From NCBI RefSeq assembly GCF_001942305.1, contig NZ_MKKE01000022.1:124001-188000 (forward strand): a stretch of DNA of 64,000 nucleotides, written 5' to 3'. Position numbers and translations under genes: made by a program. The first letter of the stretch is position 1. Each line of letters begins with the position of its first letter. This DNA is from Saccharomonospora sp. CUA-673 (lineage in GTDB: Bacteria; Actinomycetota; Actinomycetes; Mycobacteriales; Pseudonocardiaceae). This document shows, one piece after another, positions 18,158 through 27,804 of this stretch. Below the pieces are notes generated by a model. The model was given only the letters and a program-made list of their open reading frames with translations, searched no databases and had not been told where the DNA came from.

Positions 18158-18988
18158 TCACCGCCGCCGACGCGGCTTGCCGGGTTTGCCACCCCTGCCC
18201 GGTTTCCCCGGCCGACCGGGACGACCCCGCTGCTGCGCCCCCTTCGGCGACTGCCTCCCAGCAGACGTGCCCGCAGATTTCCCACTCGAAGCAGCCTTCC
18301 CGGACCCAGCCTTCGCCCCGGCTGACTTCGCCCCGTCCTCTCCCCCGGCGGGCCCGCGTCCGCGGGTGCTGTTGACGGTGCGGCCGCGGACGATGCCGAT
18401 GAACTCCTCGACGAGGTCGGTGGTCTCACCCTCGATCCACGACAGCGCCACCTGCGACTGCGGCACGGGTGCATCGTCGGTGCCGATGAGGGGCCGGTAG
18501 GTGAGGCTCTTGCGGTGGTGCAGCCGGGCGAGGGACTGCGGCACGATCAGCACGCCGACGCCGGCGGCGACGAGTTCGATCGCCCCGGCGGTGGTGTCGG
18601 GTCGTGCGACGGCGGGCCGGCCGGGCAGCCGGTCCCAGTCCAGCGTGTCGTCGTGGGGGTGCAGGACGACGTCGTCGTCGAGGTCGTCGACGGTCAGTTC
18701 GTCGGCGACGGTGAGCACGTGTTCCTTCTCGACGACGACCACGCTCGTCTCGGTGTACAGCGGGATGGCGTGCAGACCGGAGCGGTCGATGGGCAGGCGC
18801 AGCAGCACGACATCGACGTGGCGGTCGCGCACGAGGTCGGCGGCGTCGGCGGCGGGCACGGCGACGAGTTCGAGACGGACGTCGGGGACACGTTCGCCCC
18901 ACATGCGCACCCACTTGTCGGGGATGACCCCGGGGACGTAGGCGAGCCGGAACACGGGCGGTTCTGCGGGCTCGGCGGGGGTGCTCAC
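18158..18988 (-). CDS. LysR-type substrate-binding domain protein without HTH
   Basis: The product has 276 residues. Residues 12-200 form a LysR-type periplasmic-like ligand domain (FRLAYVPGVIPDKWVRMWGE, DVVLLRLPIDRSGLHAIPLY, GVGVLIVPQSLARLHH). No N-terminal helix-turn-helix is present. Instead a low-complexity Gly/Lys/Arg tail of about 60 residues follows, ending GGKPGKPRRRR, which could bind nucleic acid. It is divergent from the DUF5997 gene; this pair is conserved in many actinobacteria. Role unknown. Confidence 0.88.
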   Translation of the reverse strand: MSTPAEPAEPPVFRLAYVPGVIPDKWVRMWGERVPDVRLELVAVPAADAADLVRDRHVDVVLLRLPIDRSGLHAIPLYTETSVVVVEKEHVLTVADELTVDDLDDDVVLHPHDDTLDWDRLPGRPAVARPDTTAGAIELVAAGVGVLIVPQSLARLHHRKSLTYRPLIGTDDAPVPQSQVALSWIEGETTDLVEEFIGIVRGRTVNSTRGRGPAGGEDGAKSAGAKAGSGKAASSGKSAGTSAGRQSPKGAQQRGRPGRPGKPGRGGKPGKPRRRR

Positions 18989-19044
18989 CGGGTCAGATTA
19001 CCGGGCGTGGTCGCCGCTCACGCACCTGCGGATACCCTGGGGGC

Positions 19045-19440
19045 ATGACGTCGCGCAAGACCTCCCAGACCATGAAGCCCGCCACCGCGGCGAAGAAGCT
19101 GGGGGTCTACCTCGAGGCCACCCCTGCCGAGTTCCAGGAGGGCGTGGTGTCGCGCGACGAGCTCAACGCGTTGCAGGCCGAGCCGCCGGAGTGGTTGCGG
19201 GAGCTGCGGCGCAACGGCCCGCACCCGCGTCCGGTGGTCGCCGCGAAGCTCGGCGTCTCGATGAGCGGCCTCGCCCGCGCCGGGCTCACGGATCCGCTCA
19301 CCACCGAGCAGATCAACGCGATCAAGGACGAGAACCCGGACTGGCTCCAGCGCGAACGCGCCACCTACGCCGAGGTGAAGCGCGAAGAGGCCGCCAAGAA
19401 GCAAGCCGCAGCTGCGGAGAAGAAGACCGGCCGTTCCTGA
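19045..19440 (+). CDS. DUF5997 family protein
   Basis: The product has 131 residues. It is soluble and Lys/Ala-rich, beginning MTSRKTSQTMKPATAAKKLG with the typical YLEATPAEFQEG and LGVSMSGLARAGL segments of DUF5997. The C-terminus is a Lys/Ala/Glu helix. The divergent LysR-type domain gene 56 bases away is its standard neighbour. Function is not known for the family. Confidence 0.88.
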   Translation: MTSRKTSQTMKPATAAKKLGVYLEATPAEFQEGVVSRDELNALQAEPPEWLRELRRNGPHPRPVVAAKLGVSMSGLARAGLTDPLTTEQINAIKDENPDWLQRERATYAEVKREEAAKKQAAAAEKKTGRS

Positions 19441-19446
19441 CCCCGG

Positions 19447-19673
19447 TCACCAGATCTGGACGATCATCACGACGAAGATCCCCACGACGAGGAGAACGGC
19501 CAGACCCGTCAGGCGACCGTCGCGATCGGAAGCACGCGCGGTGGTTCCGGCTCCCGGTGGGACAGTCCCGACGTCTGCCCCGACTCCGGCGGGGTGTCGC
19601 CGGGCCGGACGCTGCCGCCCGGCTCGAGACCCGGGGTCTCATCAGGCGACGGGTCCGGCGGTTGTGCCGTCAT
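19447..19673 (-). CDS. DUF6480 family small membrane protein, frame broken by one missing base
   Basis: The start MTAQPPDPSPDETPGLEPGG, followed by PPESGQTSG, is the conserved Pro-rich beginning of DUF6480. The frame then runs to a stop, but the next frame supplies the expected single helix GLAVLLVVGIFVVMIVQIW and stop at 19447. The span of 227 bases is one short of a codon multiple, so one base is missing near 19543. The repaired protein has 75 residues. Too short to be found as an intact frame. Confidence 0.75.
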
Positions 19674-19796
19674 CGACGTTCCTCACCCTTCGATACCTTC
19701 GATGCCCGGTCTCGCCGACGCGTACCCGAGCCCGGCGCGGGCGAAACGAGAGCCACCGAGCCCCACATCGCGGAGAGCACCCGGCCACGGCCTCGG

Positions 19797-20278
19797 TCAG
19801 CTCACCAGGATCTGCGGTGACAGCTCCTTGAGCCGCGCGTTCGCCCAGCGCATCTGCCGCAGGCACTGCGGGTGACAACGCCGCGCCAGGTCGAGGAGTT
19901 CGCCGTCCTCGGCGGCCTGCGCGCCCTGCGCCAGCAGCTCCCAGTCCACCGACACCCCGGCCGCCTTCCGGTGGACCTTGCGCAGATCCGCCAGCAGCAG
20001 AAGACCCATTTCGGGCCGGGTGGCGAACCGGTCCCCCGCCGCGCGCCAGAAGCGGGCGACCTGTTGCGAGCCGTAGGTCGGCTCGGCGCGCATGCGCAGC
20101 CCGTACCGACTGCGACCGTGGCGAGTTCGCCCACGTGCTGGCGGGACCAACGCGCGAGATCGCCCGCCAGGTGACTCACGCCCGCCTCGGCGCGGTGGCG
20201 CTGCGCGACGTGCAGCAGGCACACGGCCAGATTCCGCTCGGAACGATGTAACTCCCGTAACGCCAACGCCAGTTTCAT
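19797..20278 (-). CDS. Helical protein coupled to the molybdopterin oxidoreductase, frame broken
   Basis: The N-terminus MKLALALRELHRSERNLAVC starts at 20278 in ATGA overlap with the repaired stop of the oxidoreductase. Near 20116 the frame shifts, and the C-terminal half (YGLRMRAEPTYGSQQVARFW to ELSPQILVS) continues in another frame. The 482-base span is one short. The repaired protein has 160 residues, all helical, with a ferritin-like look (H and E spaced along two long helices) and a CHPQCLRQMRW-type Cys pair near the end. Family unknown; probably an accessory of the enzyme. Confidence 0.7.
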
Positions 20279-22751
20279 GCCCGATTCTCCCTGTGGTGTC
20301 CGGCGACGCCGACGCCTTCGGCCGGATCGAGTGACTCGTCGACCTCGGCAGCCGGTCCCCCACGGTCGGTGGGACGCCGCCGGTCACCGGCGCCGATGCC
20401 GTGGTCGTCGGCGCGGGTGCCGGTATGCCCTCGCCCGCCCCGACGCGCCGCACGGCGACGGCCGCGGTCTTGAAGATCGGCTGTTTGGACGCCGGATCCC
20501 AGTCGGTGACGGTGAGTTCGTTCGCCGCGCGGCCGTCGTCGGCGTCCTGGTCCCAGTATCCGTAGTGGAACGGAAGGAACACCGTGCCGTCCCGGATTCC
20601 GCTGACCCGAAGCCGCGCGCGCAACCGTCCTCGCGGGTTGGCGAGTTCGAGCAGATCGCCCTCCGCCGCGCCGAGCTGTTCCGCGTCACCGCGGGAGAGT
20701 TCGGCCCACACCTCGGGAGCGGCATCGTTGAGCTGCGCGGCGCGACCGGTCTTGGTGCGGGTGTGGAACTGGTACAGCGTTCTGCCCGTGATGAGCACGA
20801 ACGGCAGCTCAGCCGTCGGCGTCTCGTGGGGCGGGACATAGCCCGCGGCCTTGAGCACCGCCTTTCCCGACGGGTTCATCGCGCGGTACTCGGTCGGTTC
20901 GAGCGGCGCGCCGGTGAGCAGATCCTTGCCGTAGTCCTCGCAGACGTCGGGTGCGGCCCAGAAACCGCCCTCGGTGTACAGCCGCTCGGTGCCCTCCGGA
21001 CGGTCCGATGTGCACGGCCACTGGATCCCGCCCTCGGTGCGCAGACGTTCGTAGGTGATGCCCGTGTAGTCGCACGGCCTGCCCGCGCTGCACCGTTTCC
21101 ACGCCTCGAACGCCGACTCGGGATCGTGCCAGTTCGGGAGCGGGTCGCCGTCGGCGTCACGGAAGTCCATGCGCCGCGCGTAGTCGAGGAAGATGTCCAG
21201 ATCGGACCGAGCCGCTCCCGGCGGGTCGACCGCCTTCTCCGACAGATGCACGGTGCGGTCGGAGTTCGTGAACGTGCCGGTCTTCTCGCCCCAGGTCGCC
21301 GCGGGCAGCACGACGTCGGCGAGTTCGGCCGTCTCCGTCCGGAACAGATCCTGCACCACCAGGAACAGCCGGTCGTCGCCGAGGACGGAGCGGATGCGCC
21401 GCAGCTCCGGAAGCGACACGGCCGGATTCGTCGCCGTCACCCACAGAAAACGCAGCGAGCCCTGCTCGGCGTAGCGGATCATCTGCATGGCATGCGTGGG
21501 CGGTGCGTAGTGCGGGATGTGCATGACGTCGACGTTCCACAGCTCGGCGAGCTCGGCCACGTGGGCGTCGTTGCTCCAGTTGCGAAAGCCGGACAGATCG
21601 CCGTTCGCGCCGCACTCACGCGTGTTCTGCGCCGTCGGCTGGCCGTTCATCTGCAGGACGCCGGCGCCCGGTCTACCGAGCATGCCGAGTACCAGGTGCA
21701 CGTTGTTGACCTGCACGGCCGCGGCGGTGGCCTGGTTCGACTGGTAGAAGCCCTCCAGCACGGTGGACAACAGCCGGTCGGCCGAGGCCACGAGTTGCGC
21801 GGCCTCGCGGATGTCGTCGGCGTCGACCCCGCTGATCCGGCCCGCTTCCTCGGGCGGGTAGTCGCGCACCCGGTCGGCCAGTTCGGCGAATCCGACGGTG
21901 TGGGCGTCGACGTAGTCGCGGTCGACCAGATCACGCGTGATGAGCTCGTGCAGTATTCCGTTCATCAGCGCCAGATTCGTCCCCGGCAGGGGCGCGAGGT
22001 GCACTGTCGCCGCCTCCGACACCGGCGTGCGGCGCGGATCCACACAGAGGATCCGGGGCGGCTCGGGCCCGGCCAGCCGGTCGAGGATCCGGCTCCACAG
22101 CACCGTCTGCGTCTCCGCCATGTTGTGCCCGTAGAGCGCGATGACGTCGGCGTGGTCGATGTCGCCGTACGAGCCGGGCTGTCCGTCGGAGCCGAACGAT
22201 TCCTTGAGTGCCTGCGCGGCGGTGGCGGTGCACAACCGGGTGTTGCCGTCGACGTGGTTGGTGCCGATGGCACCGCGTCCGATGACGGCCTGCGTGTAGT
22301 ACTCCTCCAGGAACAGCTGTCCGCTGGTGTAGAAGCCCATCCCGCCGGGTCCCTGCCGGTCGAGCACCCGCCGACTGGTCCGGACGATCTCGTCCATCGC
22401 GGTGTCCCAGTCGGTCTCGACCAGCCGGCCTTCGCGGCGGACCAGCGGTGCGCGCAGGCGGTCCGGCGAGGCGTTCGCCCGCCACGCGAACAGATCCTTG
22501 GGGTCGAGCCGGCCGTGGTTGACGCGGTCGTCGCCGCGGCCTCGGACACCGACGATGCGCCCGCCGGAGACTGCGATGTCGAGGGCGTCACCGTTGGAGT
22601 GCAGGATCGAGGCCGACGGCACCCACCGTTCGACGTCCTCGGCACGCATGCCGTCCTCGAGCGCGGCGTCGACCCGCACGGGCCAGCTCGCACCGCGGCC
22701 GTACGGAGTGCGACGTCCCCACGGTTCGGCGATGCGGTCTCGGCGGCTCAT
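20275..22751 (-). CDS. Molybdopterin-dependent oxidoreductase (nitrate reductase-like), frame broken near its end
   Basis: The product is a bis-MGD enzyme of the DMSO reductase family, about 825 residues after repair. The molybdenum-binding Cys lies in NTRLCTATAAQALKESFG; GAGVLQMNGQP, ECGANGDL and PFHYGYWDQ are cofactor and C-terminal cap landmarks. The N-terminal [4Fe-4S] motif is absent: where relatives have three Cys, this one reads SASILHSNGDALDIAV. Near 20346 one missing G shifts the frame into the next gene, giving a false 984-residue fusion. Restoring it ends the protein at ATGA with the neighbour. Starts at MSRRDRIAEPWGRR. Confidence 0.85.
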
Positions 22752-22866
22752 GTACCTCCTCCGGTGCGCCCGCGGTGGCAGCTCGGTGCCGGCTGCCGCC
22801 GGCGCATCGGGCGTACCCCGAGGCCGGGCCCGCTAACCGCGAAACGCTTCGCTCCGGAGAAGAACC

Positions 22867-22896
22867 GGCGGGTGGGCGCACGTGCGCCCACCCGCC
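22867..22896 (-). terminator. Perfect 30-base palindrome after the MBL gene
   Basis: The 30 bases from 22867 form a perfect palindrome beginning GGCGGGTGGGCGCAC. It lies 30 bases after the stop of the mscR-MBL operon and can act as its terminator; it also lies upstream of the next gene on the same strand and insulates it. Confidence 0.8.
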
Positions 22897-22925
22897 GTCA
22901 CTCGGTGCGGCTCGGTAGCTGCGGC

Positions 22926-23552
22926 TCAGTGGCCGCGGGCGATCCACTCCTCCAGATGCGGCGCCTCGGTGCCGATCGTGGTGCCGTCGCCGTGTCCGGT
23001 GTGGACACGCGTGTCGGCGGGCAGGGTGAAGAGCCGGTCGCGGATCGAGCCGATGATCGTCGGGAAGTCCGAGAACGACCGGCCGGTCGCGCCGGGTCCG
23101 CCCGAGAACAGGGTGTCCCCGGAGAACAGGGCCTTGGCCTCGGGCAGGTGCAGGCACGTCGACCCCGGCGAGTGGCCCGGCGTGTGCAGGAACTCGATGT
23201 CGGTGCCGGCCACCGACAGGCGGGCCCCGTCCTCGAGTTCGCTGAACGGCACGCCCGGGTGGGTCATCTCCCACAGCGGCCGGTCGGCCGGGTGCAGCAG
23301 CACGGGTGCGTCGAATTCCGCGGCGAGCTGCGGGGCGTGGGTGACGTGGTCGTTGTGGCCGTGGGTGCAGACCACCGCCACGACGTTGCGACCCGCGACC
23401 GCATCGGTGATCGCCTTGGCGTCGTGGGCGGCGTCGACGATCACCACGTCGTTGTCGTCGCCGATGAGCCAGACGTTGTTGTCGACCTCCCAGCTGCCGC
23501 CGTCGAGTTCGAAGACGCCGCTGGTGACGACGTTGTCGATGCGTGCGCTCAC
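22926..23552 (-). CDS. MBL-fold hydrolase of the mycothiol formaldehyde pathway
   Basis: This metallo-beta-lactamase-fold hydrolase has 208 residues, with the zinc motif [12 protein letters not shown], then [23 protein letters not shown] and a late His in [13 protein letters not shown]. Its GTG start overlaps the mscR stop (GTGA). In actinobacteria this gene regularly follows mscR and is thought to hydrolyse the S-formylmycothiol or related thioester, by analogy with glyoxalase II. That step is inferred from context. Confidence 0.9.
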   Translation of the reverse strand: MSARIDNVVTSGVFELDGGSWEVDNNVWLIGDDNDVVIVDAAHDAKAITDAVAGRNVVAVVCTHGHNDHVTHAPQLAAEFDAPVLLHPADRPLWEMTHPGVPFSELEDGARLSVAGTDIEFLHTPGHSPGSTCLHLPEAKALFSGDTLFSGGPGATGRSFSDFPTIIGSIRDRLFTLPADTRVHTGHGDGTTIGTEAPHLEEWIARGH

Positions 23553-24633
23553 AGGATCACCACCGACCGCAGCACCTCGCCGGCGTGCATGGTGTGGAAG
23601 GCCTTCTCGACGTCGTCGAGGGTGATGCGTTCGGTCACGAATTTCTCCAGTGGGAGCCTGCCCTGTTCGTGCAGGTCGATGAGGGTCGGGAAGTCGCGTT
23701 CGGGGAGGCAGTCGCCGTACCAGGAGGACTTGAGCGACCCGCCCCGCGCGAAGAAGTCGATCAGCGGCATGTCGAGGCGCATGTCCGGGGTCGGCACGCC
23801 GACGAGCACGACCGTACCCGCGAGGTCGCGAGCGTAGAAGGCCTGCTTCCACGTCTCGGGCCTGCCGACGGCGTCGATGACGACGTCGCGCCGAAGCCGC
23901 CGGTCAGCTCCTGGATGGCTTCCACGGCGTCGACCTCGGTCGCGTTGACCGTGTGCGTGGCGCCCAGGTCGCGTGCCCAGTCGAGCTTCTTCGGGTCGCG
24001 GTCGACGGCGATGATCGGCGACGCACCGGCCAGGCGCGCACCGGCGATCGAGGCGTCGCCGACGCCGCCGCAGCCGATGACGGCCACGGAGTCGCCGCGG
24101 GTCACCCCGCCGGTGTTGACGGCCGCGCCGATGCCCGCCATGACGCCGCAGCCCAGCAGGCCGGCGACGGCGGGGTCGGTGTTCGGGTCGACCTTGGTGC
24201 ACTGTCCGGCGTGCACGAGCGTCTTGTCGGCGAACGCGCCGATACCGAGCGCCGGGCTGAGCTCGGTGCCGTCGGTCAGCGTCATGGGCTGGGACGCGTT
24301 GAAGGTGTCGAAGCAGTACTGCGGGCGGCCGCGTTTGCACGCCCGGCACTGCCCGCACACGGCACGCCAGTTGAGCACGACGAAGTCGCCGGGTTGCACC
24401 GATTCCACGCCCTCGCCGACGCGCTCGACCGTGCCGGCGGCCTCGTGGCCGAGCAGGAACGGGAACTCGTCGTTGATTCCACCGTCGCGATAGGTCAGAT
24501 CGGTGTGGCACACGCCGCACGCGGCGATCGATACGACGACGTCACCGGGCCCTGGGTCCGGGATGACGATGTCGGTGAGCTCGACCGGAGCCCCTTCGGA
24601 GCGGGCGATCACGCCGCGGACTGTTTGTGGCAT
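23549..24633 (-). CDS. mscR: S-(hydroxymethyl)mycothiol dehydrogenase, frame broken by one missing base
   Basis: This zinc alcohol dehydrogenase oxidises the formaldehyde-mycothiol adduct. The start [19 protein letters not shown], catalytic [20 protein letters not shown], structural-zinc [15 protein letters not shown] and Rossmann GCGGVGDAS match MscR. Near 23886 the frame shifts; the C-terminus ([16 protein letters not shown] to SVVIL) is in another frame. The 1085-base span is one short, and adding a G (GCG-GAC) restores the protein to 361 residues. With the MBL hydrolase it forms a formaldehyde-detoxification operon and marks the host as a mycothiol producer. Confidence 0.92.
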
Positions 24634-24662
24634 CGGGTCGTTCCTCCGCGTTGAGGGACAAA

Positions 24663-24684
24663 GACATGCGCATCACCGCATGTC
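24663..24684. promoter_or_regulatory. Perfect 8-base inverted repeat between mscR and the LuxR gene
   Basis: GACATGCG-CATCAC-CGCATGTC is a perfect dyad with a 6-base spacer, 30 bases upstream of the mscR start in the divergent gap. It is a good operator candidate for control of formaldehyde detoxification. The binding protein is unknown. Confidence 0.5.
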
Positions 24685-24770
24685 GCATCGAGCGTAGTGC
24701 GCTGCGACACAGGTATGACCTATCCGAAGGGACAGCATTACCTAGACTTCCGGACAGCTAGGGTGGCGGT

Positions 24771-26015
24771 ATGCCGGATTCCGTGACCGCCCTGACCGGA
24801 CTGCGTGAGGTCCTCGACGGGCCTCTCCACGACATCGCACGCCGCCTGTCGCACTTCACGGCGAGCCGGTGGTCGCACACCGCGCTGGTCGTCTTCACCC
24901 GGGAATGCACGGGCCGTCCACGCAAGACGGCCGGCGACGTCGAGATGCTCAACCGGGTGACGATCAGCGAACTCGAGCACGTCAAGCAGTCCCTCGAGCC
25001 GGGGAACACGACGTGCGCGACGTTCACCCTCGCGGGCGAGCGACGCAGGCTGTGGGCGGTGCGCGACCAGTCGGACATGCTGCTGGTGCTGGTGCCGAGG
25101 TCGCCGAGCCGGTCGTTGCCGGAGGCGGACCTGCTGGCCGCGTTGTTCGGCATCGTGGCGACGTCGATCCGCCAGCAGGTGGCCCAGGCCAGCCCGGACT
25201 ACCTGGCCGAGTCGCGGGCGGCGGCGCTCGAACGCGAACGCACGATCACCGAGCTGGCGACCGCGCACGAATCGACGCTCGTCGGGTTGTTGACGACGTT
25301 GCGGTCGTCCGATCTGGACGACACGCGCGCCCGCACGGCGGCGCGCGACGCGGCGTCGGCGGCGCTGGTGACGTTGCGGACGGCGCAGCAGTCCGACCAG
25401 GCCCTGTCCAGCGAGGCTGCGCCGACGGCGTTCGCGGCGCTGGCGGGCGAGGTCCGGCAGATGCTGCGCCACCACGCGGCACCCATCGAGTTCGCCGCCC
25501 CCGCAGCCACGGGCCGGACCCTGCCGGGCGACATCGCCCACGCCGCACGGGCGATGACGCACACCGCGGTCCTGGCGCTCACGGCCGATCCGGACCTGAC
25601 CCGGCTGCGGATCGCGTGGACACACGACGAGACGACGCTGCTCGTCGACGTCCGCGACCAGAGCTCCGGGGAACTCGACACCACCGCGCTGCGCGGACAG
25701 CTCCAGGGGCGCGCCCGCACGCTCGGTGCCACGGTCGGCGTCGACGCGACGCCCGGGTGGGGCAACCGGGTCACGGTCGACGTGCCGCTCGATCCGCCCG
25801 CCGACGCCGGCGGCGCGACCCGCCTGACCGACCTCAACCGGCGCGAACGCGAGGTGCTGGACCTGCTGGCGCAGGGCAAGCGCAACAAGGCCATCGCCGC
25901 CGACCTGGGTGTCACGGAGAGCACCGTGAAGTTCCACGTGACGCGGGTCCTGCAGAAACTCGACGTCAGCACCCGCGGCGAGGCCGCCGCCCTGGCCCTG
26001 ACGACAACCACCTGA
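24771..26015 (+). CDS. LuxR-type transcriptional regulator with ligand/sensor N-terminus
   Basis: The product has 414 residues. The C-terminal helix-turn-helix is clear: LNRREREVLDLLAQGKRNKA followed by VTESTVKFHVTRVLQKLDVS. Residues 1-160 look like a sensor domain. The middle has an HATPase-like fold remnant (VDVRDQSSGELDT, DATPGWGNRVTVDVPL), as in sensor-kinase-derived regulators. It is divergent from mscR, so it may control formaldehyde detoxification. No receiver domain is visible. Confidence 0.86.
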   Translation: MPDSVTALTGLREVLDGPLHDIARRLSHFTASRWSHTALVVFTRECTGRPRKTAGDVEMLNRVTISELEHVKQSLEPGNTTCATFTLAGERRRLWAVRDQSDMLLVLVPRSPSRSLPEADLLAALFGIVATSIRQQVAQASPDYLAESRAAALERERTITELATAHESTLVGLLTTLRSSDLDDTRARTAARDAASAALVTLRTAQQSDQALSSEAAPTAFAALAGEVRQMLRHHAAPIEFAAPAATGRTLPGDIAHAARAMTHTAVLALTADPDLTRLRIAWTHDETTLLVDVRDQSSGELDTTALRGQLQGRARTLGATVGVDATPGWGNRVTVDVPLDPPADAGGATRLTDLNRREREVLDLLAQGKRNKAIAADLGVTESTVKFHVTRVLQKLDVSTRGEAAALALTTTT

Positions 26016-26018
26016 CCC

Positions 26019-26102
26019 GCCGTGTCAGCACCCCACGTCGCCGTGTCAGCAGTTCACGTCGCTGTGTTGGCACTTCGGGGCGCCGTGTTGGCACTTCGGG
26101 GA
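26019..26102. repeat. 21-base tandem repeat, four units
   Basis: Four units of 21 bases begin at 26019, 26040, 26061 and 26082 (GCCGTGTCAGC or GCTGTGTTGGC types). They start 3 bases after the LuxR stop and end 17 bases before the convergent MFS stop. They are the inverse complement of the family at 15298-15402. Confidence 0.85.
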
Positions 26103-26119
26103 CGCCACGCCGCGGACCC

Positions 26120-27700
26120 TCACGGCGCCGGGACCTCCGACTCGACCTTGGCCCGGGCGTCCTGGTCGACGGACTTCCTGGCGAGGACGACGGTGACGAG
26201 GGTGGCGGCCACGGCGACGAGGACGGCGGCGATGCCGGCGTAGGTCTGCAGTCCCAGTGACACGGCGTCGCGGACGGCGCCGAGCAGGGCCGGCGCGGAA
26301 TGCGTGTCGGCGGCGGCGACGCCGTCGTGCACGCTGCCGAGCGCCGAGTCGGCGGCCTCGTCGGGGACGCGGGTGTCGTCGGTGAGCACCGCGCGGTAGA
26401 CGACCATGCCGACTGCGCCGGCGATGGCGATACCCAGTGCGGTGCCGAGTTCGCCGCCGACCTCCTGCGCGGCGGCGACGGATCCGGTGTGCTCGGTCGG
26501 CGCGCCGGAGATGATCATGTCGCTCATGAGCGCCACGCCGGCGCCGTGTCCGAGTCCGAGCACGCACATCGTGGCGATCAGCGCCGCGAACGACGCTCCC
26601 GGGCCGCCGACGAGTGCCACCGCGGCGATGCCGACGGCCGCGATGGCCAGGCTGGCCGAAACGATGACGGTCGGGCGGATGCGTTTCGCCAGTCCGGGGG
26701 CGAGCATGGCGCCGGCGATGTTGACGGCGATGTAGGGCACCGTCCACAGTCCGGCCTGCAGCGGGGTCAGGCCGACGACCCATTGCAGGTACTGGGTGAA
26801 CAGGTAGAACAGGCCGACCGCACCGATGCTGACGATCAGCAGCGCGCCGAGCGACACGCCGATCCGACGCCGGGCGAGCAGCGACAGGTCGAGCAGCGGC
26901 ACGGGCAGTCGTCGTTGGCGGCGAACGAAAGCCGCGAGCACGGCGAGTCCACATGCGACGATCACGATGTCGAGCCACACCGTGCCACCGCCGCTCTCCT
27001 GCCCGGCGGTGATCTCCTGGACGCCGTAGATCACGGCGAGCATGCCGGCGACGGACAGGCCGACGCTGGGCAGATCGGGGCGCGCGGGGTGCCGTTCGGC
27101 GCGTTCGGGGATGAGGCGCGGGCCGACGAGCACGAGCAGCGCCATGGGCGGGACGTTGATCAGGAACACCGAGCCCCACCAGGCGACCTCGAGCAGCGCG
27201 CCGCCGAGGAGCGGTCCGATGGCGCCGCCGACGGAGAAGGCGCTGAACATGATCGCGATGGCGAGGCGTCGTTGGGTGTCGTCGCGGAACATGACGCGCA
27301 GCAACGAGAACAGCGACGGCATCAGCGTGGCGCCGGCCACGCCGAGCGCCGCGCGAGCCGCGATGAGCACACCGGCGGACGGCGAGAACGCCGCGACGAG
27401 CGAGAGCACGCCGAACGCGGCGGCGCCCGTGAGCATGAGCCGGCGCGGTCCGATGCGGTCGCCGAGGCGGCCCATCGTGATGAGGAAGCCGGCGATGAGG
27501 AAGCCGTAGATGTGCACGATCCACAGCGCCTGCGAGGCGCTCGGGTCGAGGTCGGCGCTGAGGCTGGGCAGCGCGAGGAACAGGACGGTCAGGTCGGTCG
27601 ACAGCGCCAGCATCGGCAGGACCAACACGAGTAGTCCGATCCACTCCCGCGTCGTCGCACGGGGACCGGACGGGGCCGCTTCGGATGTCGTCTCGCTCAT
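26120..27700 (-). CDS. MFS drug exporter, DHA2 type (14 helices)
   Basis: The product has 526 residues and 14 predicted transmembrane helices. Motif A appears as GRLGDRIGPRRLMLTG after helix 2, and motif C as GGAIGPLLGGALLE in helix 5, as in QacA/EmrB-type proton antiporters. The ATG at 27700 follows GAGGAGG by 6 bases. It is divergent from a TetR gene with a dyad between them, the standard layout of an inducible efflux pump. Substrate unknown. Confidence 0.93.
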   Translation of the reverse strand: MSETTSEAAPSGPRATTREWIGLLVLVLPMLALSTDLTVLFLALPSLSADLDPSASQALWIVHIYGFLIAGFLITMGRLGDRIGPRRLMLTGAAAFGVLSLVAAFSPSAGVLIAARAALGVAGATLMPSLFSLLRVMFRDDTQRRLAIAIMFSAFSVGGAIGPLLGGALLEVAWWGSVFLINVPPMALLVLVGPRLIPERAERHPARPDLPSVGLSVAGMLAVIYGVQEITAGQESGGGTVWLDIVIVACGLAVLAAFVRRQRRLPVPLLDLSLLARRRIGVSLGALLIVSIGAVGLFYLFTQYLQWVVGLTPLQAGLWTVPYIAVNIAGAMLAPGLAKRIRPTVIVSASLAIAAVGIAAVALVGGPGASFAALIATMCVLGLGHGAGVALMSDMIISGAPTEHTGSVAAAQEVGGELGTALGIAIAGAVGMVVYRAVLTDDTRVPDEAADSALGSVHDGVAAADTHSAPALLGAVRDAVSLGLQTYAGIAAVLVAVAATLVTVVLARKSVDQDARAKVESEVPAP

Positions 27701-27716
27701 GGCCACCTCCTCTTCC

Positions 27717-27736
27717 GTTACGATACGGTTTGTAAC
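27717..27736. promoter_or_regulatory. Candidate TetR operator
   Basis: GTTAC-N10-GTAAC is an inverted repeat in the gap between the MFS and TetR genes, placed just upstream of the MFS ribosome site. Length and position fit a TetR-family operator. Confidence 0.45.
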
Positions 27737-27804
27737 GTTTCCTCCGCAAGAGCCGGTCGCGGTGAGCGGATCGGAGGTGGACCGTGGGCGCGTACCCTGG
27801 GCGC

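Noticed and set aside
19797..22751. 984-residue molybdopterin oxidoreductase with a novel C-terminal domain
   Set aside because: Two frame breaks create the fusion. Repair gives two genes joined by an ATGA overlap.
20277..23837. 1186-residue open frame on the plus strand opposite the molybdoenzyme and MBL genes
   Set aside because: It is Arg/Val/Gly-rich with no family motif; the opposite strand codes clear enzymes. High GC makes long false frames common.
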